From Opisthorchis felineus (lineage: Eukaryota > Platyhelminthes > Trematoda > Opisthorchiida > Opisthorchiidae), in NCBI GenBank assembly GCA_004794785.1, contig SJOL01004833.1, positions 84,948-148,947 of the forward strand: DNA of 64,000 nt, written 5' to 3'. The position numbers were made by a program, and so were the translations under genes. This document shows, piece by piece, positions 1 to 10,600 of the stretch (position 1 is the stretch's first letter; each line of letters starts with the position of its first letter). The notes under the pieces were generated by a model. The model searched no databases. It had not been told where the DNA came from and worked only from the letters and a program-made list of their open reading frames with translations.

Positions 1-435
1 TCTCAGCATACGAAGTGCACCCACTGTAATTGGTGGCGAAGAGCTGGAATTTCGAAAAAGCGAGCACAATCTGATCGGATTTCATTCCAGTGATATCAAA
101 ACTTACGGGAAATGTAAATACATATCGGGCTGATTTGTGAAAACGATCTGGATACACTGTTGGCTGGACCAAAATCAAATCAACGATTGTTGCAGATTAG
201 AACACAATGGATTCTTACGAATTCGCGACCTTCATAGTTCCTCAGGATCCGAGGGCGAAATTTTGCAGATACTTTCGCGATTTTCATGCATTTTACTCTG
301 ATTTAACAAAAATACTAGGGTTAGCTAAACTTATAACACAAATGTGTTTAGGTAAATTTAGCCCGAATTTGACAGAAGATAGGCTGTTTCTCACTGGTTG
401 ATTTCTTCCTGTCAGTAGAGCCAGTTTATGCTGGA
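1..435. other. No recognised feature
   Basis: Only short frames without family signatures. Nothing supported up to the SINE-B copy. Confidence 0.5.
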
Positions 436-605
436 GAGCCATGGACCGCTGTACAGCTGTTTCATCCCTTACTGGGAGTCATTAGCAGCATGCATCCCAT
501 GAAAATCAGAGAGTTTTGAACTTGCGACCTTCCGGGAAGTGTTTGAACACTTAACCATTCGGCCTGGAACGGCTGGACAACAGTGTGGTTAGCTAGCACC
601 AGCTT
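436..605 (-). mobile_element. SINE-B copy (Ser/Leu-tRNA-like)
   Basis: Minus strand: GGCCGAATGGTTAAGTGTTC, then AAGTTCAAAACTC as a degraded B box, then ATGATTCCC-like body and GAAACAGCTGTACAGC. Confidence 0.6.
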
Positions 606-1199
606 GTCGTTTCTTTCAGTCCGGTTTATCATCTGTAGACCGCACACCAGTTGGCCTCAGGTGCTACATTTTCGGTCACGGGGCAGATTTTACATGAAGT
701 TGGTGCCTCTACATTATGTTTAAAGGTAGTGTATTGAATTATGTACTAGTTTAATTTGTGTTTTGGAGAATAGTGGGAATTTATAAGCGTTTTATGAATT
801 TATCCGAACATCGTGAAACATAATGTCCAAGAATTTGGGAGGCCAACTGTAAATCACGGAGGCGAAATTTATGGCTACGCTTTTCTAACTGTCGGACATA
901 CCGGTCATGTGTGGGCTATCCATGTGGAGAGAACGGCATTTCGCCTGGCCTTCCTGTGTGAATGCGCCCTCTCTAAAATGGGTCGTATAAGAGTCACGCA
1001 TTTCAGGAAAATGCGGTGACGCTTCGGTTGCTCTATGATCTTCACATAAGTACAGTTTAGGTACCTTTTAAGTTAGTACACTCGCCCTTCTCTTCGTTGT
1101 GTTCTGATACCAGTTCCGCATTTTAGCGAGTTGAAGAGAACAGGTCACATCACTCCGAACCTTCCAAGTAGGCAAAGTCTGTTTTTATCTAGATGTCTA
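606..1199. other. No recognised feature
   Basis: Unique-looking sequence between SINE-B and hammerhead repeat A; no exon signals I would trust. Confidence 0.5.
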
Positions 1200-1680
1200 G
1201 AGGTAGCTGGAAACCCTGTGACAGTCCACGACCGGTTTCGCTCTGCTTGGGGCTGATCAGGTAGGCCCACTCCCGTATGTTCTACTTGGACCCAAATTGC
1301 AAGAAATTAGACAAATACACTCATTTGCATACGAATTTGGTTTTGGCGGAGACTCAACTAAATCTATTTGAATCTCTCGTTTGTGATGTTACGCTTCAAC
1401 TAAACTTACTGCGTTGTGTTACTGAACTGGCGGATTGCGTCTAGCTGATGAGCTTCAAGAAGGGCGAAACCGGTCGTGGGCTATCGAAGGGTTTTCAGCA
1501 ACCTTGTAAGTAGTGTGTTACCTCTAAACAGCAATGTATTGCTGTACCAACTGAAACGTGAGTCGGCCTGGTTCGGCACATTCAGCTGAAGCGGACCATC
1601 ACAAACGAGAGGTTCAGCTGGATGCACTTAAGTCTTCCGTTTAAACCAAATTCGTACGCAAATGACAGTGTTTGTTTGCC
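1200..1680. mobile_element. Hammerhead repeat A (foldback: minus then plus copy)
   Basis: The left half is minus-oriented with a ribozyme at 1224-1266 whose core is CTGATCAG (G8 to C, inactive). The right half is plus-oriented with core CTGATGAG at 1445-1452, CGAAACCGGTC and GTGGGC at 1476-1481, but a degraded 5' strand of stem I. Family body sequence (ACAAACGAGAGGTTCAGCTGG) continues to about 1680. Confidence 0.7.
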
Positions 1681-1689
1681 CCACCTTCT

Positions 1690-2374
1690 ACAGTTTGGCG
1701 CGGGCTTAGCCAGCATCAGAACCAGTGTCCAAACCGTACTGACTTGAAAACAGCTCGTTCGGTGTGTTAGAAGGCGGGTGTTTAAAAAGTGTGGTTTAAG
1801 CGAGTCCTTCGGTTTCGGTTGTAAACTTTTCGGCCAAATCAATTTAAGTTCAGTCAGTCCGTTGTACGCCATTAAAATCAACGAGTCGTGTAACTAATGT
1901 GTGTAGGCTGTAGCTGGATTCGCATATTTCGTGTGACATTCTGATCCGCTGTAAAATGGACTTCATAGTAATCGCTGTGTTACACGAAAGAGTAAACACG
2001 TGCACACTCAACTATGTGTTTGAACCGTGTCTGGTTCCATCACACTAGACCATCACAGTAATGTTATATCAACCTAGTTGACCATCTGGTAGCTATGAAA
2101 CGATGTGATAATTAAAACTGTCATATTTTTATGTATGATTTATCACTGTGGATGTAAGAGTTGTCATCGGCAGGACATGCGAGCCTGGGCAGATGATGTT
2201 GGTTGACTGATCGAGTCCATTAATAAAAGCTTTTATGATCAGTACTCAAGAAGCGTAACTAGAAAACCTTTGTGATAGCAACTGGTAGCCAGGCTATAGA
2301 GAACAATCATCATCGCAAATAGCCACCTGGCAAATTATACACAAAATACGACAGAAAATGCATGGATGAAGTTA
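1690..2374. other. No recognised feature
   Basis: Between hammerhead repeats A and B; short frames only. Confidence 0.5.
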
Positions 2375-2665
2375 ACTGGCGAAATACACTCATTTGCAAA
2401 CCAATTTGCTTTTGCGGGACACTCACTTGGAACCCCTCTGAATCTCTCGCTTCGAAGCAACTCAGTGCGCTGCGTCAGGCCGCTCCATGTTTCAGTTGGC
2501 ACGATTTCCAGATATCGCGATACATGTAATACACTACTCATAAGGTTGCTGAAAACTCTTCGACACCCCGTGACCGGTTTCGCTCTTCTTGGAGCTCATC
2601 AGAGAGGCGCGGTCCCCTAGTTTCCGTAGAAGAGTTTTCAGCAACCTTATGACCAGTGTATTACG
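2375..2665 (-). mobile_element. Hammerhead repeat B
   Basis: Minus-oriented body starting GCGAAATACACTCATTTGC, then CACTACTCATAAGGTTGCTG and a ribozyme (2566-2608). It turns abruptly into the plus-oriented tail AGAAGAGTTTTCAGCAACC, a short foldback end. Confidence 0.72.
2566..2608 (-). ncRNA. Hammerhead ribozyme, core intact, stem I weak
   Basis: Core CTGATGAG, stem II GCTC/GAGC with loop CAAGAA (a compensated pair relative to GCCC/GGGC) and ACCGGT are intact. The inner stem I pairs GCCTCT with ACGGGG only partly. Confidence 0.6.
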
Positions 2666-2669
2666 TCTA

Positions 2670-3903
2670 TAGATGGATGAAGGTGTTGTGAATAATGACA
2701 CTTTATACCAACACGAGGTGATTTTGTATCAATAAGGGTCAAGTCAGAGTCTAAGGAGTGGCCGAACGAAGCCCTGCTACCACCCTGTGCCTTGTGGGTC
2801 AGACTTCTGAATCAGAGGCTCAAGGTGGGGCATCTCAACCAACCCCCTTCTTCAGCCCGGGCAACCGGGAAGGATAATTGGCGGTCACAGCTCTTACTCC
2901 CCATCCCTAACAAGTCCCCAACCCAAGTCGTTCTGATTCGTCCGGCTGTCAGTCACCTAACCTTTACTCCGTATCTTACCTTCCGCCCAGTAAAGTAGAT
3001 CAAAATAAACCCTTAGTAAGTTCATATTGCGTCTTTCAGCGTCCGTACTCTGTGTTAAACTGGACAACGTGTAGCCCTTGCTCAGATTTTGTTCTCTCTT
3101 TCGATCGATTTATGTTGTGAATCTGAAACACGTACGTAAGACCTCGGTTTGATCATACATATCAAAGCACTCGGGGCAAACCCAGACCTCCCACATTTTA
3201 CCGTACATGTGTTAATCACTAGAGCGAGTAGCCTGGATACAAAATTCTTCCTGTGAGCCTTCTCTTGGTGCGTTGCTAAACGGAGCAGCTAACTGAGTTT
3301 CCAAGGCAATGATTCTCAACTTTTTTCGTGTTGTTCTCTCCAATGATGTTTTTCAAAAGGATAGACAAGACAGTTGTAGAGTGCTCCTTGGTTTTCCACC
3401 TCCTTCGCTAACCTTGCATAGTTTCAATGAAGTCTCTAAGTGACATGTTTCGTGCGTGTAGGCAAGTGACTTTCACCATCTGCATATACCTCATCAGTAA
3501 AGTCTCGATATGCTAGAAACGCATTGTTTTCCCTGATTGAATGATAAGTGGCACTATGTCCTCTCTGAATGAGAGTTAATCCCACAGTTGATCAGCAGCT
3601 CTTGGCCGAGAATTTAGGCGTTGAAGTACTGGACGAAACAATTTTACGGTGCATTGATTGGTCTCACTGACAGGACAACTCCTCATTGAATATTCCGGTT
3701 CTGCATGAATCCAACCTCACCGGTTATCAGAATACTTTGAAGGATCTTGCGTGAACGTTTGCTGTAGAGTTCAACACTTTCACTAACCATATTGTCCAAA
3801 TAAATCCTCCGGCCCTAATGGGGCTCGAATCTCTTGATGCAGCGGAAGAAAAGCATCAAGGACTTGAGTTTGTGGACAATTGTGTATTGGTGGAAAAGAA
3901 AAA
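2670..3903. other. No recognised feature
   Basis: The part at 2740-2990 is pyrimidine-rich with a short open frame (SSARATGKDNWRSQLLLPI) that may come from an old retroelement, but no domain can be named. Confidence 0.45.
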
Positions 3904-4000
3904 AACACTACTCATAAGGTCAATGAAAACATCGGATAGCTCACTACTACTCTCAAACTTTCTAGGTCTTACCAGACAGCGCTAGTCCCCTAATTTCCAT
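3904..4000 (-). mobile_element. Hammerhead repeat C, degenerate end
   Basis: CACTACTCATAAGGTCAATG followed by a scrambled core and GTCCCCTAATTTCC, resembling the same part of repeat B. No ribozyme core remains. Confidence 0.35.
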
Positions 4001-4282
4001 TAGGCACCACATCTTACAGGTGCTAAGATGAACATCCATTCGCAAGTTAGGCTGATGTTCACGGGAGACTGAGCTGGATTTTGAAGACTGGATCTACCTG
4101 ATGAACCCAGTGAGTGTGAAACCGTTGGTGGGCTGTCCAGCTTTTTCATCGACCGTGTGATTAGCATTGAACGACAGGGCGGTATTTTGAACATCATTCT
4201 AACCGCAACATTACGTAGCCTGTATGCGACACATTCAGGCGAAATTCAGATGAGTCTGCCGTAAACATCTAGTCAGTGTGCA

Positions 4283-4440
4283 AGTGACTGAGTTTCACCG
4301 AGAGGGTGTAGCAAACTCCAGTAGGGCGTTTCGCGAGATGCGTACTTGTGACCTCCAGGCTAGTAGTGTGAACATTTACCTGTTCGGCCGCGAGTGGCTG
4401 ATCAGCAGTGTGAGTGACTCGTAAAGATGAATACAGCTCT
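4283..4440 (-). mobile_element. SINE-B copy, diverged
   Basis: Minus strand: CTGATCAGCCACTCGCGGCC, GAACAGGTAAATGTTCACAC, then GCATCTCGCGAAACGCC. The B box is degraded. Confidence 0.5.
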
Positions 4441-4799
4441 TTGGAATGGTCTGCTAGCTCATTGTGGAGCTAGGCCAGTTTTAGCCGTAGCTGCAGGCGA
4501 CCGGTTTTGTCAAAAAGGGGACCAAAGCGATAACTGTGGCAAAAGAAAATTGACGGAGCTCATAAAAGTGCGTGCTTCCAATTGAAGACGTTTCTAGCTG
4601 AGGAGACTGTAGCTGAACCCTCTTCAAGGTAACTGGGAATATCACCATGGAAAAGTCAGGACAGATTACATATTTTAACCGAAAGTCACAATGAAGATCA
4701 CCTTAGGGAGTCATAAGCAACAGCAGTTTGACTGCTTTCATTCATTGCGACCGGCAAACAAATTAAAGCACAGACAGTCGAAATAATTATTCAGAGTGA

Positions 4800-4965
4800 A
4801 GACTTCATTCTGTAAGTTAAAAACAGAAAAGCACTGTACAACTGCTTCATCTTTCTTGGGAATCATCAGCAGTACACATCTGACGAGACTCCAGGGAGTT
4901 TCGAACCCGCGACCTCCCGGCTGGCAGTTTGAATGCTTGGCCTTTCGGCCACGCCATTATATCCT
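4800..4965 (-). mobile_element. SINE-B copy
   Basis: Minus strand: GTGGCCGAAAGGCCAAGC, GGGTTCGAAACTCCC (B box), GATGATTCCCAAG and GCAGTTGTACAGTGC. Confidence 0.65.
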
Positions 4966-6520
4966 GTCTAAGTGTGATCCCTCCCAAATCGGGAACCACT
5001 GGTCTGCATTGACAACGGAACCAACCTCAAGCGTGACGCGGTAGACGAGCACACAACACCGTTGCACTCTCCTGATCGTCTACGAATACTTTGCCAGAAC
5101 TTGGCCATAACTGATACTTGGACCTTGAATGATCTGAGAAAACGCAATTTGCGAATGCAACAGAGGAGAGAGTTGACCTTCAACCACTCCACATTGTAGC
5201 GCTTTCCTCCCTTGCTACAATGTAAATGTTAGCACAAAAATGCAATTGGATGACATTATGAGAACGCGTACAGTAACCCGCGTTTAAGAGGTTGATTGGA
5301 GCATCAAGTGGACAAGTTTTGTTGTGCCCAGCGGGTCACAGTTTAACGGTGCATGATATCTAGTACGTCTCGGTCTAGCAGCTACGGTGAATGCGTGTTG
5401 GCAAGCCACTGGGCTACTGATCAGACGGAGCAGCTACAGTGGAGATCAATTACCAACTCCAATTGGGTAGGTAGCTAAACGGCAAATAGCGGTGCTCGTG
5501 ATTGGTCACCACTCCGTTGGCCTGAGTTCGATCGTGCATGCGTAACTGTTGGTCCGACCGGTTCTTATCCAATGGAGGCCGGCCAATGCACAGGCCAATA
5601 AGACTTTTGAATTCCCATGGGAGCGTGCGACTAACGCACGTGCTGACAGTGATTGGCGACAATACTTCGGTAACGTTCCCGAAATTTAACTCCTCGCCGC
5701 AGTGCAAGTAACCAGCCCTTCTTTAGAATGTTAATGATTTCCTGGGACTCGACAACTGCAATTCGAGATCAGGCTCAAGCTGCTAAGTCTGACATGCACT
5801 TAATCAGTAACGGACTACGTCGTTTTTTTACAATTAGCAGTTGATTCTCAATGATGTTGAGATAATGATCGTTGCCCGAGTATTTTACTCGAAAACCTTC
5901 TTCAGACCGCACAGTGTACTCCAACTGCTCCCTTCCATCGTGTGTTATTTTCTGGCCACATATCAGTGATTGCGCTTTATTACCGCCCCCGTTTCTCATT
6001 GGTCCCTCAAGAGAGAGTAAATACTCATACAACTGACAACTATGGAGTGAATGCTTTCAAGTTGCACTTCAATTTTTTTTGTCAAGGTCAATCTGCAGTG
6101 ACCAGCCCCTCTCCAGTTGATAGTGTTTGAATGGTCCTTGAATTGAGCGAAAGATGGCCTCTAAAATCGTCCCCCATCATCAACCGCGCGAAAACACGCG
6201 ACTGAAAATCTCAACCCATAGTGCCTGGAAGCTTTCCAAAACAGACAACGAACCTCAAAGAGTTCATATATTAGCGTAAATTTTCGTTAACCTACTGCTG
6301 GAGACAAGTTTTACTGCATTTTGATCAAGCTGCAGTCAGTCAAGAGGCTGTCTGCTGGTACGTCCTTTCCTAATCAGCTAATCAGCACTTTGTGCCTTGT
6401 TTTTGAACTATAGAGCCAATGGCTCGTTATACTTACAGTCAAAACGCCGGGCTCACCTCACTACTGCGGTACGTCGGTTGGGGGTTGTGAGCTCTTTGAT
6501 TCCTCTCCTGAAGGAACGCT
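4966..6520. other. No recognised feature
   Basis: Short frames on both strands; no repeat family found elsewhere in the window and no domain motif. Confidence 0.5.
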
Positions 6521-6865
6521 AACCATAAGGTTGCTGAGGACTTTTCGACAACCCATGGCCGGTTTCGCCACACTTTGGGCTCATGAGGTAAGCGCAGTAC
6601 CCGAGCTTCCGATAGCATTACGTTCTGCTCGAACCCACATTGTACGAAATTCGCGAACTACATTCACTTGCGCACTAATGTGATCTTCACGGTAACATCA
6701 CCTGAATTCCTGCTGAATTTCTCGTTTATAAATGTGCTGCATAAAGGTCTCCTTTTGTTTCATTTGGTACGATATTTGAGATTTTGTGCGTACTTGAGGA
6801 GCCCCAAGAAGGGCGAGACCGGTCGTGGGCTGCCAGAGAGTTTTCAGCAGACTTATGAGTAGTCT
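6521..6865. mobile_element. Hammerhead repeat D (foldback)
   Basis: Minus ribozyme remnant at 6551-6592 (core CTCATGAG on the minus strand) and plus remnant at 6789-6830 (CTTGAGGAG, CGAGACCGGTC, GTGGGC). Both are mutated; family body lies between them. Confidence 0.68.
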
Positions 6866-6950
6866 TCTTCACGAAGACTGTGGATCGCTGTAACATTTAA
6901 AAGAATTTAGGAAGATCTGTTCCCACCCAATAGTGCGTGTAACTTTAAAG

Positions 6951-6964
6951 AGAAATAACAGTCG
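6951..6964 (+). repeat. 14-bp target-site duplication, left copy
   Basis: AGAAATAACAGTCG, identical to 7486-7499, bounding hammerhead repeat E. Confidence 0.8.
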
Positions 6965-7142
6965 GCGAAATACACTCATCTGCAAACAAATTTGGTTTTG
7001 CGAGAGACTCACCTGGAACCCAGCTGAATCTCTCGTTTGTGATGTTTCCAGGCAACTGAATGTGCTGCACCAGGCCGCCTCATTTTTCAGTTGCTACGAT
7101 ATTCGAGATATCGCGATACATGTATATTCGTAATGCACTACT

Positions 7143-7207
7143 CATAAGGTTGCTGAAAATTCTTCGACAGCCCACGACCGGTTTCGCCCTTCTTGGGGCT
7201 CATCAGG
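7143..7207 (-). ncRNA. Hammerhead ribozyme, cut by assembly gap
   Basis: Reverse complement of the canonical sequence: core CTGATGAG (complement of 7206-7199), stem II GCCC/GGGC, ACCGGT, cleavage C and GTGGGC are all intact. The 5' strand of stem I is lost in the run of N starting at 7208. Left arm of the foldback insertion. Confidence 0.75.
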
Positions 7208-7374
7208 NNNNNNNNNNNNNNNNNNNNNNNNNNNNNNNNNNNNNNNNNNNNNNNNNNNNNNNNNNNNNNNNNNNNNNNNNNNNNNNNNNNNNNNNNNNNN
7301 NNNNNNNNNNNNNNNNNNNNNNNNNNNNNNNNNNNNNNNNNNNNNNNNNNNNNNNNNNNNNNNNNNNNNNNNNN
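7208..7374. other. Assembly gap (167 N)
   Basis: A run of N inside a foldback repeat. The flanks are inverted copies of one element, so a palindrome-related assembly failure is likely and the true gap size is uncertain. Confidence 0.95.
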
Positions 7375-7383
7375 CAAGTAGAA

Positions 7384-7482
7384 CATAAGGTTGACGGAAA
7401 CTCGGGGACTGCGCCTACCTGATGAGCCCCAAGAAGGGCGAAACCGGTCGTGGGCTGTCGAAGAATTTTCAGCAACCTTATG
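7384..7482 (+). ncRNA. Type I hammerhead ribozyme, canonical copy
   Basis: Self-cleaving ribozyme predicted by hand folding. The core CTGATGAG is at 7419-7426 and GAAA at 7440-7443. Stem II is GCCC/GGGC with loop CAAGAA. Stem III is the self-complementary ACCGGT (7443-7448) with no room for a loop, as in minimal hammerheads that act as dimers. Cleavage is expected after C7449. Stem I is GCCTAC/GTGGGC, then an internal loop, then GGAAACTC with GAATTTTC (one mismatch), then CATAAGGTTG (7384-7393) with CAACCTTATG (7473-7482). All core positions needed for activity are present. It forms the right arm of the foldback insertion at 6965-7485. Confidence 0.85.
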
Positions 7483-7485
7483 AGT

Positions 7486-7499
7486 AGAAATAACAGTCG
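7486..7499 (+). repeat. 14-bp target-site duplication, right copy
   Basis: AGAAATAACAGTCG, identical to 6951-6964. Confidence 0.8.
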
Positions 7500-7501
7500 T
7501 T

Positions 7502-7647
7502 TAGCTGCCATCCCACCTGAGGGAAGTACGAGGGCTGAGGAACTGCCAGGTTATCTAGGCCTAGACAATGGAGGTGCAGAGGTTGGGTCCGAACCGTGGA
7601 ACTTTCGGTCAGTAGGTTCGCCACATAAACACTGAGCCATCTTGAGC
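7502..7647 (-). mobile_element. SINE-A copy (tRNA-derived)
   Basis: Minus strand: A-box-like region near CTCAGTGTTTATGTGG, degraded B box GGTTCGGACCC, then the family body (CTGGCAGTTCCTCAGCCCTC). Truncated at the 3' end where it meets repeat E. Confidence 0.62.
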
Positions 7648-7649
7648 TT

Positions 7650-10600
7650 GCCAATATCCCACAAACTGTGTCGCTTACATCGAGTATCCGCTGCCGTTAA
7701 GTTTATCCTCATTAGAATATCAATAAATTGCACTTTATCGGCGTGCATGAATACAGCGAATCGATTTATATACCTATAATTCTAGCACGATTTGACGAGG
7801 CTGGTATCGTACAGCAACTAGACCTGGCTTCGAATTGATATACGACTGAAAGTAGTCAGTCAAATAGAAGCCTCAGTGATCGGGAAGATGGGAGAAAAAC
7901 TGAAGTTTCTGAAGGTGCCGCTGACAAACATCATATGTGTATTTTTGAAGTCAGATTTTTCCACAGGTGGAGGAAGATGAATTCACAAAATACAAGTGAA
8001 AATCAAAAGTACCAAAGTAAGGTCTGCTTTGTGCAGTTTTGAAACCAGGTTTACATGATAATCAAACCAGCGCTTCCCAGGTCCACGGGAATTGTGCCAT
8101 CTAGGCGTGGAGGGACATTTTCCGTGTAGTCACCAGTTACATTTCCCCGAACTTGAAACAGTGCCACGACAAATGCTGTACAGCCTCCGTGAATTGCGGT
8201 TCTCCCATATCCAACCCTAGTTGTAGACTTCCAAATGAGCTGAGAAAAGTTGACTGTAGAACGGAAATTGCAAGAATCGAATGAGAATTATGGTAACATT
8301 TAAATCACATCAGTTGAGTTGCTTAAATGGCTGTCAAAATATTAACGATGGCACTTGAAACGAACTCTTGATGGTCAGATTAATCCGCATGATGAGTGGC
8401 TGGCTTTTAGGATTTTTTGTGGGAACGGTAACCCCAAGGTTTGTCTCCGAAGTTGGTTGGGCCTCACATTCCCAGAATCAAGAGGCATTTGTACAAAAGT
8501 GTGTCTGCAACTTCCACACAGATGCCTTGCTGAGATGTCTCAAAAACTGTTGGTGTTGGCTGCACAATTCACTGGAATTTTCTTCACTTCCTAGCCTTGG
8601 GGTACTAAGCAGTCGTGCGCTGAACCCGAGTTGCTGTGATTACAACGTCAACTAGTATATGAGAACTAATGACAAGACCGAGTGTCATTGGGACGTTTCC
8701 GCTTGGGGGAGAAGCAGCACCCTCAGGCTCTGTTGCCTAGTTACGAGAATTAATGATGACTTCATAAGAAAGTCGTCAAGACAAGACTTATTTTGTTGGT
8801 GAGGCTCATCTCAGGCCTTATCTAAGCTTATACCTGACTCCCATACTAACCATAAGACTACCAGAGACGGATCAATCACCAGGTGTCATCTGAACTACAC
8901 CCAAACGGTTGTTTAAATTGTGGTTGGCGTGAAGTGGCTGAAATTCCCGTCATCCAAGGTCTAGTTTACCTGCAGATGATTGACAATCACATGCACACAG
9001 TTCTCACGGATACGTCATTTCCGACCGAAGATCTGGTAATACTCTGCTCCCAAGTAGACCCAGTTGTAGGAGAAAGCCCGTGTGCAACCAGGCTAGGTGG
9101 TCGAGATCGAGCTTTTCACCTTGAGGTGAACGCCGCTGCTAAAGGACGGTGGATCCGTGTGAGAGAGTTCCACATTTTAAGCTCTTTGGGCGTGCAAAGT
9201 TGTTCTATAGGTTCGGCAGCGTCCATTGTACATATCAGTTGACCTGGTCAGTCAACAAACCTGATGAACAGAAACGGTCGTTCGCATCAAGTTCATGCGT
9301 TTGCGTTGATTCAGGTTACCAAGCTACCGGATACCAACCGAATCCCGTCTTATCTACTCTGAATGTGGATGTAGGGCCGACGGTACAGACGATGCCCCTC
9401 CTTGAACAAGGATTTACGGCAGCTAGACGAGTTTAAAGATGGACAAAAGTTTGCAGATGATTAGGAGCCTATGCGAACTTCGACTGAGAAACTATTCCCT
9501 AGGTTTGGTGGGGTTGTTCAAATAAGTCTGATGGTGATGGTATGGTAGTACTGCTTACGATATTTCCGCCCGGTTTGTTTTATTGTGACGGTCATCCTTT
9601 CCGAGCGAATTAGTCCCCGTGTCATTGTCGACATAGGTGTGAACAGCTGCTCAAATGCTTTACGGTGGATACGGTCACTGGAGGATTTAGTCTGTAGCCG
9701 GTTAGAAACCAGCATGGACGACTGTTTCCAGTATCCACGAGGGTGGTGAATGTATAGAATAGCGTTTTGCTAGATGTCGTTGACACTACCGCAGAAAGTC
9801 TGCGTTGCCAGTACTCAGGAGAACGGATATTCGTCGATGCCAATGCAAAGAGACAACCACCAAGTGTTGAAGTTATGTCCTGATGCAGAATGTGACGGAG
9901 ATTATACAGATATTCAGCCACCCTGCCTTCGACCCATCGAATCATCGCCTGACTGAGATTTTACGTACAAACAGCGTCAGCCACTCGTTTACTTGCTAGG
10001 ATCAAGACGGATTTTCATGGATTATGATATCTTAGATCAAAGCTGTAGCACTCAATGAGCCAACCCACGACTTATTGTTAATCAGGAGAATTCAAGGTAA
10101 TTGGAAACGCCATTTTTAGTACTGACAACCCACTACTCACTCACGATATCACCTTGGTTAGTGGCGAAACGTTTGCAACCACATTGCCCAGCTCAGTGAA
10201 CAGAACAACGACCACCTATATGAACCTGTTCACGACAGAGCTGACAGGGAGGCCAATGACCGCTTATAAGCATTCTCACTCACCTGTTCTCTCGAGCTTG
10301 AAGACAAAACCGAGTTGTCACAAAAGTCAAGCGAACAGGCGTTATTACGTAGGCCGAAATGGACGTGGCTTAGGAGCTTTAGTTAAGGTCAGAAGGTGAT
10401 AAATATTCACTTTGCAAAACAGCCTGGTCCAACTGGAAATTTAAATGAACTGGAAGGACACTGGAAATCTAGATATCGTTCGAGGCGTCCGGCAAACCAG
10501 TCACATCGCTCAAGTGTGAACATGTTCGTTTGTTCAGATGTGATAATTTAGGCGCGTCCAGCGTGCGTTAGTGGAGTGGTGGCAACACGCTGGCTTCTCA

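Larger units (their letters stand above)
6965..7485. mobile_element. Hammerhead repeat E (foldback with target-site duplication)
   Basis: Minus-oriented body and ribozyme, a 167-base run of N, then a plus-oriented canonical ribozyme. It is flanked by the exact 14-bp direct repeat AGAAATAACAGTCG at 6951-6964 and 7486-7499, so the foldback structure inserted as one unit. The right flank abuts a truncated SINE-A. It is the best-preserved copy in the window. Confidence 0.85.

Noticed and set aside
7060..7511. Open frames running through the run of N
   Set aside because: They cross an assembly gap inside a hammerhead foldback repeat; the readable parts are repeat sequence.
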